The notes: generated by a model from the sequence alone, not told the origin. A DNA stretch of 64,000 nucleotides from Brachybacterium phenoliresistens (GCF_000576425.1 NZ_KK069992.1:1-64000); one strand, 5' to 3'; shown: positions 16,765-26,871, counted from the stretch's first letter. Numbers and translations are program-made.

Positions 16765-17991
16765 GTGAAGTTCGCTCGCATCCTCCCCCTGGCCTCCCTC
16801 GCCTCAGCCTGCCTCCTCGCCGCGAGCGCCCTGCCGGCGCTCGCCGATCCCTCCGGGGACGGCCCTCCGGCCGATCCGGACCCCAAGCTCATCGACCTCG
16901 AGCTCTCGCCCCTGGAGATCTCCCTCCTGGCCGAGGGCTCCGGGATCAGCGTCCACGAGCAGATCGACCGGCTCGAGGAGCAGGAGGCCCAGAACAACCT
17001 GTACGCCGAGCTGCACGCCCAGGGCCTCGACTTCGACGGCGCCTACTTCGACGCCGAGAACCGCCTGGTCCTGCAGGCCCCGGTCGGCTCGATCGAGGCC
17101 GAGATCGCCCTGGACATCGGCCTCGAGGTGCGTGCCCCCGAGCACGGCGAGGACGAGCTGCGGCAGATCACCTCCGAGCTGACCTCCTCCGTGCCGGTGG
17201 ACACCGGGCTCGTCACGATCGCCCCCGACGTGCGGCGCGACGCGGTCGTGCTGACCGTCTCCGGCGACGCCTCCGCGGTGGAGGAGTACGCCGCGCCCTT
17301 CGGCGACGCCGTCGTCGTCGAGGAGGGCGCGCCGATGGCCGCGCACGCCACCTTCACCGGCGGCGACAAGGCCGTGATCAGCGAGACCGGCGGCTACTGC
17401 TCCGCCGGGTTCCCCGCCCGCAACAGCTCCGGGGACGAGTACATGATCTGGGCCGGGCACTGCCTCGAGGGCCGCGACGAGATCCGCGACGAGTCGGGCA
17501 CGCTGCTGGCCAGGAACGCCGGCACCGAGTTCGTCTCCTACGACGGGCAGGACGACCAGGACATGGGCCTGGCGAAGATCGCCGCCGGCGTCGACATGAC
17601 CAGCGAGGTCAACGACTACGGCTACGGCCAGGAGCTGGACGCGTCCCGCGGGACGTGGACGCCGCCGGTGGGCACCGACGCCTGCAAGTCCGGCGCGACC
17701 AGCGGCATCACCTGCGGAGAGATCAAGGGGTACGGCTACACCGTGGCGTACACCGACGCGCAGGGCCGCGAGCAGGCGCGGGTCACCGGGCTCGGCGCCT
17801 CGGACATCTGCACCGCGGCCGGGGACTCCGGCGGCGCCTACGTCGCCGGCGGCTACGCCATCGGCATGACCTCCGGCGGCCCGGCCGGCCAGGACTGCGG
17901 CTTCGACCAGGGCTACGTCGAGGGGACCTCGTCCTTCTTCCAGCCGGTCGAGGACGCCCTGGACCACTACGGGCTGGTGTACGCCGGCTGA
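16765..17991 (+). CDS. Secreted S1-family serine protease (alpha-lytic/streptogrisin type)
   Basis: A 408-aa preproprotein from GTG 16765 (CGGAGAG upstream). Residues 1-27 are a Sec signal peptide ending A-L-P-A-L-A. A propeptide of about 170 residues resembles the alpha-lytic protease pro-region. The mature part (about 200-408) carries W-A-G-H-C (His), D-D-Q-D-M-G-L-A (Asp) and A-A-G-D-S-G-G-A (Ser), plus cysteine pairs. The enzyme would be secreted and self-processed. It is monocistronic, followed by short GC-rich repeats, and its promoter region holds the 16706-16724 palindrome. Confidence 0.9.
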   Translation: MKFARILPLASLASACLLAASALPALADPSGDGPPADPDPKLIDLELSPLEISLLAEGSGISVHEQIDRLEEQEAQNNLYAELHAQGLDFDGAYFDAENRLVLQAPVGSIEAEIALDIGLEVRAPEHGEDELRQITSELTSSVPVDTGLVTIAPDVRRDAVVLTVSGDASAVEEYAAPFGDAVVVEEGAPMAAHATFTGGDKAVISETGGYCSAGFPARNSSGDEYMIWAGHCLEGRDEIRDESGTLLARNAGTEFVSYDGQDDQDMGLAKIAAGVDMTSEVNDYGYGQELDASRGTWTPPVGTDACKSGATSGITCGEIKGYGYTVAYTDAQGREQARVTGLGASDICTAAGDSGGAYVAGGYAIGMTSGGPAGQDCGFDQGYVEGTSSFFQPVEDALDHYGLVYAG

Positions 17992-18029
17992 GCCGGGCCG
18001 GCCGGGCCGAGGAGCCGCCGGCTCGGGGC

Positions 18030-18093
18030 GTCGCCGGCCCGAGCCGCCGCCGGCCCGAGCCGTCGCCGGCCCAGGTCGTCGTCGGCCGGGTGC
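18030..18093. repeat. 16-bp tandem repeats
   Basis: Units of 16 bases, GTCGCCGGCCCGAGCC, GCCGCCGGCCCGAGCC, GTCGCCGGCCCAGGTC and a degraded fourth, run head to tail after the protease gene. They are probably slippage-generated non-coding sequence. Confidence 0.7.
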
Positions 18094-18099
18094 TCGCAC

Positions 18100-18139
18100 G
18101 ATCGGCCGGATCGTCCTGACACGGAGGATCCGGTCGATC
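18100..18139. promoter_or_regulatory. Inverted repeat between protease and phoD-like gene
   Basis: GATCGGCCGGATC (18100-18112) pairs with GATCCGGTCGATC (18127-18139) at 12 of 13 positions across a 14-base loop. It lies 108 bases after the protease stop and 115 before the next start. It may be a terminator of the former or a regulator site for the latter. Confidence 0.4.
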
Positions 18140-18212
18140 TCGCGCGTGCGGCGGCGTGCGCCGTCGGCCGATGTTCCGACGAAGGCCACCCGCAGGTCAC
18201 CGGCGTCTGGGA

Positions 18213-18232
18213 GGCTGGGAGCGCTCCCAGCC
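18213..18232. promoter_or_regulatory. CebR/CelR-like LacI-family operator upstream of phoD-like gene
   Basis: A perfect 20-bp palindrome, GGCTGGGAGC/GCTCCCAGCC. Its 14-base core TGGGAGCGCTCCCA (18216-18229) is the operator recognised by the LacI-family cellobiose regulators CelR (Thermobifida) and CebR (Streptomyces). It is 22 bases before the ATG of the PhoD-type gene at 18255, where binding would block transcription. Confidence 0.65.
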
Positions 18233-18254
18233 CGTCACGACCCCAGGAGTGCGC

Positions 18255-19805
18255 ATGCCGCCCGCCCCGCCCGTCCCGACCCTCGACCGCCGCCGTCTGC
18301 TGCAGCTGAGCGGCGCCTCGGCCGCCGTGATCGCCCTCGGCATCGACGCCCCCGCGGCGGTCGCCGACCCGCTGCCCCACCGCGAGGGGCTGTTCTCCCT
18401 GGGCGTGGCCAGCGGCGCCCCGCGCCCGGACGGCGCCGTGCTGTGGACGCGACTCGCCCCCGAGCCCCTGGCCGAGGACGGGCACGGCGGGATGCCGGCC
18501 CGGAACGTCGCGGTCCGCTGGGAGGTCGCGGCCGATGAGGGCTTCACCCGCATCGTCCGGCGCGGCCAGGCGCTGGCCCAGGCCGAGCTGGCCCATGCCG
18601 TGCATCCCCGCGTCGAGGGCCTCGACCCCGCCACGGACTACTGGTACCGCTTCGTGGTGGGGCGGCAGACGAGCCCCATCGGGCATCTGCGCACGCTGCC
18701 GGCCGAGGGGGCCGCGGTCGAGTCGTTCTCCGTCGGGGTGGTCTCCTGCCAGGCCTGGTACCACGGGCATTTCACCGCCCACAGGCATCTCGCCGCAGAG
18801 GAGGACCTCGACCTGGTCCTGTTCGTCGGCGACTACATCTACGAGTACGGCATCACGGGCAGCAACCTCTGGCGCCAGGGCGCCGAGGTCTCCGCGGCCC
18901 ACGCCGTGGAGGTCGAGACGCTCGAGCAGTACCGCCTGCGCTACGCCCTGTTCAAGTCCGATCCCCATCTGCAGGCCGTGCACGCCCGCGTGCCGGCGAT
19001 CGCCGTCTGGGACGACCACGAGGTCCAGAACAACTACCAGGGCGCCCGCTCCGCCTACGGACTCCCCGACGAGCTGTTCGCCCACCGCATCGCCGTCGCC
19101 TACCGCGCCTACTACGAGAACATGCCGCTGGACGCGGCGGCGCTGCCCGAAGGGCCGGCCACCGACATCACCGCCGGCATCGACGTCGGGTCGCTGGCGC
19201 GTCTCACGCTGCTCGACTCCCGGCAGTTCCGCGACCCCGAGCCCGCGAGCGCCGAGGAGCAGCAGGCCGAGGACCGCAGCATCCTCGGGGCGGAGCAGGA
19301 GGAATGGGCCGACCAGCGGCTCGTGCAGTCCCCGGCGACGTGGAACCTTCTGGCCAACGGCGTCGTGCTGACCCCGATCTCCGAGGACCGCACGGACATG
19401 TGGGACGGCTACCCGGCCGCCCGAAGCCGCCTGCTGCAGGCCATGGCCGAGGCCGGGAACGCGGTGATGCTGACCGGCGACATCCACAAGCACGTCGCCG
19501 CCGAGCTGCGCGCCGATGCCGCGGACCCGGACGCGCAGACCATCGGGGTGGAGCTGGTGTGCACGTCCGTCGCCTCCGACGGCGACGGCGCCGTGACCGA
19601 CGGCTACACCGAGGACTGGACCCGTCACCCTTACGTCAAGCACTACGACGGCCGCCGCGGCTACGTCCACGTGCGCCTGACCGAGCAGGAGATGACCTCC
19701 AGCTTCTGGATCGTCCCCTGGATCGAGGCCGATGACACCGCGCCCAAGGAGCTCTCCGCCCGATTCGTCACCCCGGCGGGCGACCCCCGCCTGATCCCGG
19801 CCTGA
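18255..19805 (+). CDS. PhoD-type alkaline phosphatase (Tat-exported)
   Basis: A 516-aa protein. A Tat-type leader (D-R-R-R-L-L-Q-L-S-G-A-S-A followed by a hydrophobic stretch and A-V-A) precedes a PhoD N-terminal beta domain (F-S-L-G-V-A-S-G-A-P) and the metallophosphoesterase core with V-G-D-Y-I-Y-E-Y, W-D-D-H-E-V-Q-N-N and T-G-D-I-H-K-H. PhoD enzymes hydrolyse phosphodiesters, including wall teichoic acid, using Fe/Ca. ATG 18255 has CCAGGAG. The next gene begins 11 bases after its stop. The CebR/CelR-like palindrome upstream suggests control by carbon source rather than phosphate alone. Confidence 0.9.
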   Translation: MPPAPPVPTLDRRRLLQLSGASAAVIALGIDAPAAVADPLPHREGLFSLGVASGAPRPDGAVLWTRLAPEPLAEDGHGGMPARNVAVRWEVAADEGFTRIVRRGQALAQAELAHAVHPRVEGLDPATDYWYRFVVGRQTSPIGHLRTLPAEGAAVESFSVGVVSCQAWYHGHFTAHRHLAAEEDLDLVLFVGDYIYEYGITGSNLWRQGAEVSAAHAVEVETLEQYRLRYALFKSDPHLQAVHARVPAIAVWDDHEVQNNYQGARSAYGLPDELFAHRIAVAYRAYYENMPLDAAALPEGPATDITAGIDVGSLARLTLLDSRQFRDPEPASAEEQQAEDRSILGAEQEEWADQRLVQSPATWNLLANGVVLTPISEDRTDMWDGYPAARSRLLQAMAEAGNAVMLTGDIHKHVAAELRADAADPDAQTIGVELVCTSVASDGDGAVTDGYTEDWTRHPYVKHYDGRRGYVHVRLTEQEMTSSFWIVPWIEADDTAPKELSARFVTPAGDPRLIPA

Positions 19806-19816
19806 GAGGACGCACC

Positions 19817-20662
19817 ATGAGCCCCCGCCCCGCCACCGTCTCGGGCATCGTCGCCGAGCCCGCCCTGACCACCATCACCCTGAGCTGGGACAGCCTCGGC
19901 TTCGATCCGCTGATCGACCACTACCGCATCTACGCCGTGGCCGGCGGCGCCGCGCCCGATGCCCCGCGCGAGCAGGACCTCGTCGGCAAGACCGTCTACC
20001 CCCGCTTCGTCCACCAAGGGCTGGACCCGGCGGGGGAGGAGCGGACCTACACCGTGCTGGCGGTCTCCGACGCCGGCCGGCGAGGCCGGCCCAGCGATCC
20101 CGTCACCGCGGCCTCCCAGCCCTCGGTCACCGCGACCGGACGGGAGATCGCGAGCATCGGCGTCTTCGACGGGCGCACCCTCGAGCACCGCTTCGCCCCC
20201 TCCTCCTACGCCCGGATCCCCACCACCTACCCGGACGCCGTCATCGAGTACGTGCAGGGGACCGATCGGCCCGCAGAGGCATGGCCGTACCTGCTCCCGG
20301 GCCCGGGCGACGCCTGGGCCGGCAGGAAGGCCTACCGTGCCCGCTGGACGGTGCCGCTCCCGCAGCGGCCCGCCGGCGACCTCGACCTCGCCCTCTGGCT
20401 GGTGGACACCACGCGGCTGGGCGGGACGCTGCGGGTGAGCGTCGGCGGGAAGCACCTGGCCGATGTCACGCTGCCCCAGGGCGCCACCCGCGGCTCCCGC
20501 GAGGGCGATGCGACCGTGCCCGGATCGACCCTGCAGCGCTCCTACCATGAGCTCCCCGTGCCGGCCGCGATGCTCGACGCCGGGGAGAACGTGCTCGAGC
20601 TGCACCTGGTCGAGGGCGGCTGGGTCGCCTGGGACGCGGTGGGGCTGTTCGCGCGGGCCTGA
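19817..20662 (+). CDS. FN3 domain plus galactose-binding-like domain protein
   Basis: A 281-aa protein. Residues 8-100 form a fibronectin type III domain (L-T-T-I-T-L-S-W-D and Y-R-I-Y-A-V, ending L-A-V-S-D-A-G). Residues 115-280 look like a jelly-roll carbohydrate-binding module of the kind at the C terminus of PL4 rhamnogalacturonan lyases (W-A-G-R-K-A-Y-R-A-R-W, L-W-L-V-D-T-T, N-V-L-E-L-H-L-V-E-G-G-W-V-A-W-D). There is no lyase catalytic domain and no signal peptide. Co-transcribed with the PhoD-type gene and thus under the same palindrome. The role is unknown; sugar binding is inferred. Confidence 0.65.
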   Translation: MSPRPATVSGIVAEPALTTITLSWDSLGFDPLIDHYRIYAVAGGAAPDAPREQDLVGKTVYPRFVHQGLDPAGEERTYTVLAVSDAGRRGRPSDPVTAASQPSVTATGREIASIGVFDGRTLEHRFAPSSYARIPTTYPDAVIEYVQGTDRPAEAWPYLLPGPGDAWAGRKAYRARWTVPLPQRPAGDLDLALWLVDTTRLGGTLRVSVGGKHLADVTLPQGATRGSREGDATVPGSTLQRSYHELPVPAAMLDAGENVLELHLVEGGWVAWDAVGLFARA

Positions 20663-20695
20663 GCGCCGCCGAGCCCTCGGGGGGCGCTGCGGCGC
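20663..20695. terminator. Hairpin between convergent genes
   Basis: GCGCCGC (20663-20669) pairs with GCGGCGC (20689-20695), with an inner GCCC/GGGC pairing. It starts right after the FN3 protein stop and 19 bases before the amidohydrolase stop on the other strand, so it could serve both directions. Confidence 0.5.
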
Positions 20696-20713
20696 CCAAC
20701 GGTGGACGTGCGC

Positions 20714-22411
20714 TCACGCCCGGTGCACGGTCCGCCCGTCCTTGATCGTGCGCAGCACGCGGATGTCGCGCAGCTGCTCCGGCGCCGTCGCCAGCGGGTC
20801 GCGGTCCAGGACCACGAGGTCCGCGCGTATTCCGGGGCGGATCGTGCCCTTGGAGTCCTCCTCGCCGTACTGGTGGGCGGCATCGGCCGTGACGGCGCGC
20901 AGCGCCTCCCAGGTCGAGATGCGCTGCTCGAGGCCGATGGGCCGGCCTTCGCGGCTGATCCGGTTCACGGCCGCCCAGATCGTGAGCATCATGTCCGGCG
21001 GGGTGACGGGCGCGTCCTGGTGCAGGGTCACGCGCAGCCCCGCGTCCAGGGCCGTGCGGGTGGGGGAGATGCGGCGCCCGCGCACGGGGCCCAGGTTGCG
21101 CAGGTGCACGTCGCCCCAGAAGTAGACGTGGACGGCGAAGATCGAGGCGATCATGTCCGCGCGCGCCATGCGGAGGATCTGGTCCGGCCGCACGGTCTGG
21201 GCGTGGATCATCACCGGGCGCATCCGGGAGGCGGCCGGGTCCCGCTCCAGCACCTGCTCCCAGGCGCGGATCCACTGCTCGGCGGCCGCGTCGCCGTTGC
21301 AGTGCACGATGAGCTGGCGGCCCTGCTCCACGGCCAGGTCGACGTATCCCGCCAGCTCCTCGTCGCGCAGCGCCGGGTAGCCGCAGGCGCAGGCGCCCGG
21401 TTCCTCGGCCGCGGCGTCGGCGCCCGCCTCCGCGGTCGCATCGGCCGGGACGGGGCCCTCCTCGAGGGGCTCGTAGGGGCTGCTCATCCATGCCGAGCGG
21501 GCCTGCGGCGACCCGTCGAGGATGATCTTGTAGCCGCCCAGGCGCAGGTTGCCGCGGTAGGCGCCGGCGAGCTCGGGATGGTCGGCGAAGCAGCCGGCCC
21601 CGCCGTGGGACATCAGCGGGTAGGCGACCACGTCCAGGTCCAGCGCCCCGGCCTGCGCGGCCGCGGCGAGGGCGTCGACCGCCGCCGGGTCGGCGGCGCC
21701 CTCCTGGGCGGTGGTGATGCCGTGGCGGAGGTAGTCCTGCTGCGCCAGGCGCAGCGCCTCGGCCGGGTCGATGGCGAGTCCCGGGATGAGGGCGGTGCCG
21801 CCGCCCTCGACGGCGAGACCGCGGCCGACCGCGGCGAGGGCGGACAGCTCCTCGATGTAGCCGTCGGGGGTGCGGCCGTCGGCCTCCCGCCCGAAGCGGC
21901 CGCCCTCGGGATCGGGGAGCTCCGCCGTGATGGCGCTGCGCCGCAGCGTCTCCGTGCTGCCCACCCCCATGTGGACGCTGCGATGCAGGACGAACACGGG
22001 CACCGTGGTGCTCACGCGGTCCAGGTCGTGGCGGGTGGGGTGGCGGTGCTCGGCGAGCAGGGCCGGGTCGTAGCGCACCCCGATGAGGGCCCGGTCCGCG
22101 TCGGCGTCCGGGCGCCGCGCCAGCTCCTCCCGGAGGGCGGCGACCATCTCGTCGATGCTGCGGACCTCGGCGAGGTCCACGCACGCCGCCATCATCCCGT
22201 GGGTGAGCAGATGCCCGTGGGGGTCGATGAAGCCCGGCAGCAGGGCGGCGCCGTCGAGGTCCACCTCCTCGTCGCCCTCGCGCAGCAGGGCGCGGCCCTC
22301 GGCGAGCGGGCCGACGTGCTCGATCAGACCGTCGCGCACGAGGACCGACTCGGGCCGCTCGTCCTGGTCGGTCATGGTGAGGATGCTGCCGTGGTGGAAC
22401 AGGGTGGCCAT
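20714..22411 (-). CDS. Amidohydrolase family protein (YtcJ-like)
   Basis: A 565-aa metal-dependent hydrolase of the amidohydrolase-3/YtcJ type. Visible are the N-terminal I-L-T-M beta motif, the metal motif L-P-G-F-I-D-P-H-G-H-L, L-I-V-H-C-N-G-D (His), a V-M-I-H-A-Q segment, L-H-Q-D-A-P-V (Asp) and the C-terminal G-T-I-R-P-G-I-R-A-D-L-V-V-L-D. ATG 22411 has GAAGGAG upstream. The substrate is unknown; family members cleave amides of diverse small molecules. It follows the GltS-type gene on the same strand with a 71-base gap containing a small hairpin. Confidence 0.88.
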   Translation of the reverse strand: MATLFHHGSILTMTDQDERPESVLVRDGLIEHVGPLAEGRALLREGDEEVDLDGAALLPGFIDPHGHLLTHGMMAACVDLAEVRSIDEMVAALREELARRPDADADRALIGVRYDPALLAEHRHPTRHDLDRVSTTVPVFVLHRSVHMGVGSTETLRRSAITAELPDPEGGRFGREADGRTPDGYIEELSALAAVGRGLAVEGGGTALIPGLAIDPAEALRLAQQDYLRHGITTAQEGAADPAAVDALAAAAQAGALDLDVVAYPLMSHGGAGCFADHPELAGAYRGNLRLGGYKIILDGSPQARSAWMSSPYEPLEEGPVPADATAEAGADAAAEEPGACACGYPALRDEELAGYVDLAVEQGRQLIVHCNGDAAAEQWIRAWEQVLERDPAASRMRPVMIHAQTVRPDQILRMARADMIASIFAVHVYFWGDVHLRNLGPVRGRRISPTRTALDAGLRVTLHQDAPVTPPDMMLTIWAAVNRISREGRPIGLEQRISTWEALRAVTADAAHQYGEEDSKGTIRPGIRADLVVLDRDPLATAPEQLRDIRVLRTIKDGRTVHRA

Positions 22412-22445
22412 GGGGCTCCTTCGGGTCGGGAGGGCCGCGGGCGGG

Positions 22446-22460
22446 CGTCCGTCGCGGACG
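22446..22460 (-). terminator. Small hairpin between gltS-like and amidohydrolase genes
   Basis: CGTCCG and CGGACG separated by TCG form a 6-bp stem just after the symporter stop. A second, related copy overlaps downstream. Weak; may be only a partial terminator. Confidence 0.3.
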
Positions 22461-22482
22461 GGGCGTCGGTCGCGGACGGGCA

Positions 22483-23955
22483 TTAGTCGCGGGACGGGTC
22501 GACGGCTGCGGGGGAGTCCGCGGACTCCGTGGACTCGGCGGTCTCGGCGTCGGCGGCCGGGGCGGCCGCGTGCCCGCCGCGGAAGGTCCAGGTGCGCGGG
22601 CCGATGGAGCGGGTCGCCAGCATCAGCAGCACGATCCCCGCCAGCAGCGTGACGAGGATGCCGGCCGCGGGCCAGGCCCCGAGGCTGCCGGCGAAGGCCG
22701 CGGAGATCACGAGCATGGCCGGCAGGTAGGTCATCTCCGGCAGGTTCATCAGGCCCATCTCCGCCATGGTGCGGGTGCGCATGCCCGGGTCGATGATCCG
22801 CACCAGGGCCAGGCCCGTCGGGGTCGTGCCGGTGCCCGTGCCGAACATGCCCATCGCGCGCTCGAAGTCGTGGTCGGAGCCGTACCGCTGTCCCAGGAAG
22901 AACGCGATGACCAGGGACAGCGCCGTGACCACCGCGATCGTCGCGAGGATCGGCACGATCCAGGCGAGGACCACCGCCAGCTGCACGGCCATGAACGAGG
23001 CGACCACCAGGAAGTCGGAGGTGAAGCCGGTGATCCGGTTCTGCATCCCCGGGTCGAGCAGATGGTCCGCCCGCAGCAGGCCCATCGCCCAGCGCACGAT
23101 GTACGCGGCCAGCAGCCCGTTGAAGAACATCAGCCCGCTCATGGTCGTGCCGAGGAACCCGGGCAGGAAGGAGAACGCCCAGGACAGGCCGTGGGCGAGG
23201 AGGTAGCACACGCCCATCACGGCCATGTGCAGCGAGAGGGTGTCGATGCTCCCGGAGAACATGGTCTGGCGGCCGATCTGCTCGGTGTCCTCCTCGGGGC
23301 CGAAATAGCCGCGCTGGACCGAGGGCGTGAACGGGGCGGCGTGGCGGGCCAGGCCCTTGCGCATGCCCCAGCGCGCGAGCGGGACGCCGAGCGCGAAGGC
23401 GGCGAAGAACCCGGCGGCGGCGAAGGCGAGACCGACGTCGACGGCGCCCTCCCAGCCCTGCTGCTCGAAGATCGCGCCGAAGGTGGCGGCCTGGCCGGGT
23501 CCCTGGGCGAAGGCGAAGGCGGCCAGCAGCCCGTACATCGGGTGCATGTCGGAGGGTCCGCCCACGGCGGCGACCACGCCGAACCCGGCGATGGCCTGCG
23601 CGGTGAACAGCACCACCCAGGTCAGGCCCATCGCCCAGGCGCCCAGCAGCAGCCCCGAGGCGCGCCGGCCCCCGGTGCGTCCCGCGGTGCCGGGGGAGTC
23701 GGTCCGCGGCGCGCGGGCCAGGCCGATCGAGATGAAGGACAGCGTGAACAGCTGCGCGGTCAGCGCCGCGAACACGGACGCGTCGACCCCGTCGACGAGG
23801 CGGGGCAGGCCGAGGTTCATGGCGATCAGGCCGAGGAACCCGGCGATCACGGTGGCGGGGACGAGGGCGCTGCGCAGCGGCGGGATCCGGCGGCGCAGGG
23901 CCACTCCGAGCAGGCAGAACGCGCCGATCAGGGACAGGGCGAGGAGAGCAGGCAT
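22483..23955 (-). CDS. Sodium/glutamate symporter (GltS, ESS family)-like protein
   Basis: A 490-aa membrane protein with 10-12 hydrophobic helices. The F-A-F-A-Q-G-P-G-Q-A-A-T-F-G and M-F-G-T-G-T-G-T-T-P-T-G-L-A pore motifs are the duplicated signatures of ESS-family glutamate:Na+ symporters. The C-terminal 35 residues are acidic and Ala/Ser-rich. It lies divergent to the ABC transporter genes. Glutamate is the family substrate; the real substrate here is unproven. Confidence 0.85.
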   Translation of the reverse strand: MPALLALSLIGAFCLLGVALRRRIPPLRSALVPATVIAGFLGLIAMNLGLPRLVDGVDASVFAALTAQLFTLSFISIGLARAPRTDSPGTAGRTGGRRASGLLLGAWAMGLTWVVLFTAQAIAGFGVVAAVGGPSDMHPMYGLLAAFAFAQGPGQAATFGAIFEQQGWEGAVDVGLAFAAAGFFAAFALGVPLARWGMRKGLARHAAPFTPSVQRGYFGPEEDTEQIGRQTMFSGSIDTLSLHMAVMGVCYLLAHGLSWAFSFLPGFLGTTMSGLMFFNGLLAAYIVRWAMGLLRADHLLDPGMQNRITGFTSDFLVVASFMAVQLAVVLAWIVPILATIAVVTALSLVIAFFLGQRYGSDHDFERAMGMFGTGTGTTPTGLALVRIIDPGMRTRTMAEMGLMNLPEMTYLPAMLVISAAFAGSLGAWPAAGILVTLLAGIVLLMLATRSIGPRTWTFRGGHAAAPAADAETAESTESADSPAAVDPSRD

Positions 23956-24107
23956 GGCGGCCTCTCCGCAGGGGCGCCGTGGGGGAGTGCGTCCCCGCGC
24001 GTCGGGGGAAGAGCGGATGCCAAATGTAACGTACGGGTCACGGCGGGGCGGGGTCTGCGGTAGGGTCCTGGGCGTTTCCTGTCATTGCGCTGGACCGAGG
24101 TACCTGC

Positions 24108-24983
24108 ATGAGCACCACTGCGTCTGCCGCCGACGCCTCCGCGGAGGTCGCCACCCGGGCTCGTCGCAGCCGTTCCCGCAGGACGCTGCGCACCCGCGCC
24201 CTGCAGGCCGCGGTGCTGCTGCTGGTCATCCTGCTGTGGTGGGCGGTCGCCGCGCTGCGGCTGATCGATCCGCTCTACCTCCCCGGCCCCGGCGCGGTGC
24301 TCTCCGCGTTCGTCGACGCCAACCGCTGCCTGGTGGTGGACGAGGCCTCCGGACGCACCGTCTGCGGCGTCCAGAACTACTACCTGTGGGAGCACCTGGT
24401 CGCCTCCCTGCAGCGCATCGGTCTGGGCGTCGCCCTGGCCGTGGTGGCCGGTGTCGTGCTGGGCTTCCTCATGAGCATGTGGGAGCCGGTGAACACGGCC
24501 CTCGCGCCCTACCTGAACTTCCTGCGGGCGCTGCCGCCGCTGGGCTACATCGGCCTGATCATCGTGTGGGTCGGGATCGGCGACACCTCCAAGTACCTGC
24601 TGCTGTTCCTGGCGGCCTTCCCGCCGATCGTCATCGCGACCATCGACGGCGTGCGCGGCGTGCGCGAGGACCAGGTGCTCGCGGCGCGGTCCATGGGCGC
24701 CGGCCCCGTCGACGTGGCCCGGTACGTGGTGCTGCCGGCGGCGGCCGCCTCGATCCTCTCCGGCGTGCGCCTGTCCGTCGGCTTCGCCTGGACCACCGTC
24801 GTCGCCGCGGAGCTCAACAACGGCATCCCGGGCATCGGCGGGCTCGCCTACATCTCGGGCACCCAGCTGAACACCCCGCTGACCATCGCCTGCATCATCG
24901 TGATCGGCCTGGTCGCGGTCGCGCTGGACGGATGCATCCGTCTGGTCGGCGACCGGCTGACCCCCTGGCACGGAAAGGTCTGA
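24108..24983 (+). CDS. ABC transporter permease, taurine/sulfonate/nitrate type
   Basis: A 291-aa BPD-transporter inner-membrane protein with six helices and the coupling E-D-Q-V-L-A-A-R-S-M-G-A segment (EAA loop). The pattern L-P-G-P-G-A-V-L and L-P-A-A-A-A-S-I-L-S-G-V-R fits TauC/SsuC. The insertion with two cysteines at about residues 64-85 is unusual. The stop is followed two bases later by the binding-protein ATG, and the three transporter genes form one operon in the order permease, binding protein, ATPase. Confidence 0.9.
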   Translation: MSTTASAADASAEVATRARRSRSRRTLRTRALQAAVLLLVILLWWAVAALRLIDPLYLPGPGAVLSAFVDANRCLVVDEASGRTVCGVQNYYLWEHLVASLQRIGLGVALAVVAGVVLGFLMSMWEPVNTALAPYLNFLRALPPLGYIGLIIVWVGIGDTSKYLLLFLAAFPPIVIATIDGVRGVREDQVLAARSMGAGPVDVARYVVLPAAAASILSGVRLSVGFAWTTVVAAELNNGIPGIGGLAYISGTQLNTPLTIACIIVIGLVAVALDGCIRLVGDRLTPWHGKV

Positions 24984-24985
24984 GC

Positions 24986-26067
24986 ATGACCTCGCCCCGC
25001 ACCACCGCACCCCGGCGCCTGGCCGTCGCGGCCGCCTGCCTCGCGATCGCGCTCACCGGCTGCGTGCAGTCCGGCCGCACGAGCCACCCGGACAACTTCT
25101 CCGGGGCCGTCGCCTGCCCGGTCGAGCCGGACCCGTCGATCACCACCAGCGCACGGATCGCCTGGCAGGCGATCCCCAACGGCGACCTCGTGGTCAAGGA
25201 CCTCCAGCTGCTGGAGGCGTGCATGCCCAACGCCGACATCTCCTGGGTCAAGATGAACTCCGGCGGCGACGTCATCCAGGCCTTCGGCTCGAACTCGCTG
25301 GACATCGCCCAGGTCGGCTCGAGCCCCGCGGTGAAGGCCGCCTCCCCGCCGCTGGACAAGGACATCCGGGTGCTGTGGATCAGCGACGTGATCGGCCAGG
25401 CCGAATCCCTCGTCGTCAAGGATCCGGCGATCGAGGACCTCCAGGGGCTGCGCGGCAAGACCATCGCCGTGCCCTTCGGCTCCACCGCCCACTACTCCCT
25501 GCTCACCCTGCTCGAGCAGGAGGGCCTGGTCTCCGACGTGCGGGTCATCAACCTCGCGCCCGATGCCATCCTCGCCGCCTGGCAGCGCGACGAGATCGAC
25601 GCCGCCTGGATCTGGGAGCCCACCCTCACCCAGCTGCTGGAGGGCGGGCACGTCATCACCTCGAGCGAGGAGTCCGCCACGGCGGGCGCCCCCACCTTCG
25701 ACCTCGTCGCCGGGACCGATGACTTCATCGGCGCGAACCCCGAGTTCGTGCGGATGTGGACCGCGGCCCAGGCCGAGGGCAGCCGCCTGCTCACCGAGGA
25801 GCCCGACCGCGCCGCCGCCTCCATCGCCGTGCAGCTGGGCATCACGCCGGAGGAGGCGGGCGGGCTGCTGGACGGCTACCTCTACCCGAGCGCCGCGGAG
25901 CAGGCCGGGCCGGACTACTTCGGCACGGCCGATGCGCCCGGCGCCCTGGGCGGCGCCCTGATCGGGACCGCGGAGTTCCTCGAGGCGCAGGGGGAGATCG
26001 ACGCGCAGGCCGAGCCCGCCGTCTACCAGCAGATGCCCTATCCCGACGCGATCGAGGAGGTCTCCCG

Positions 26068-26071
<4 letters not shown>
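24986..26071 (+). CDS. ABC transporter substrate-binding lipoprotein, taurine type
   Basis: A 361-aa lipoprotein with lipobox L-T-G-C at about residues 23-26 and a TauA/SsuA-like type II periplasmic-binding fold (I-A-W-Q-A-I-P-N-G, G-G-D-V-I-Q-A-F-G, D-I-A-Q-V-G-S-S-P-A). The P-F-G-S-T-A-H-Y-S-L-L motif is typical of taurine-binding proteins. ATG 24986 follows the permease stop closely, and its own stop overlaps the ATPase start (ATGA at 26068). It would bind a sulfonate or related organic anion. Confidence 0.9.
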
Positions 26072-26859
<788 letters not shown>

Positions 26860-26871
26860 GACCTCCGGACG

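Noticed and set aside
24017-24036. Palindromic-looking sequence around ACGTACG in the gltS-like/ABC divergent region
   Set aside because: Only the central six to eight bases pair; the outer positions do not, so it is not supported as an operator.
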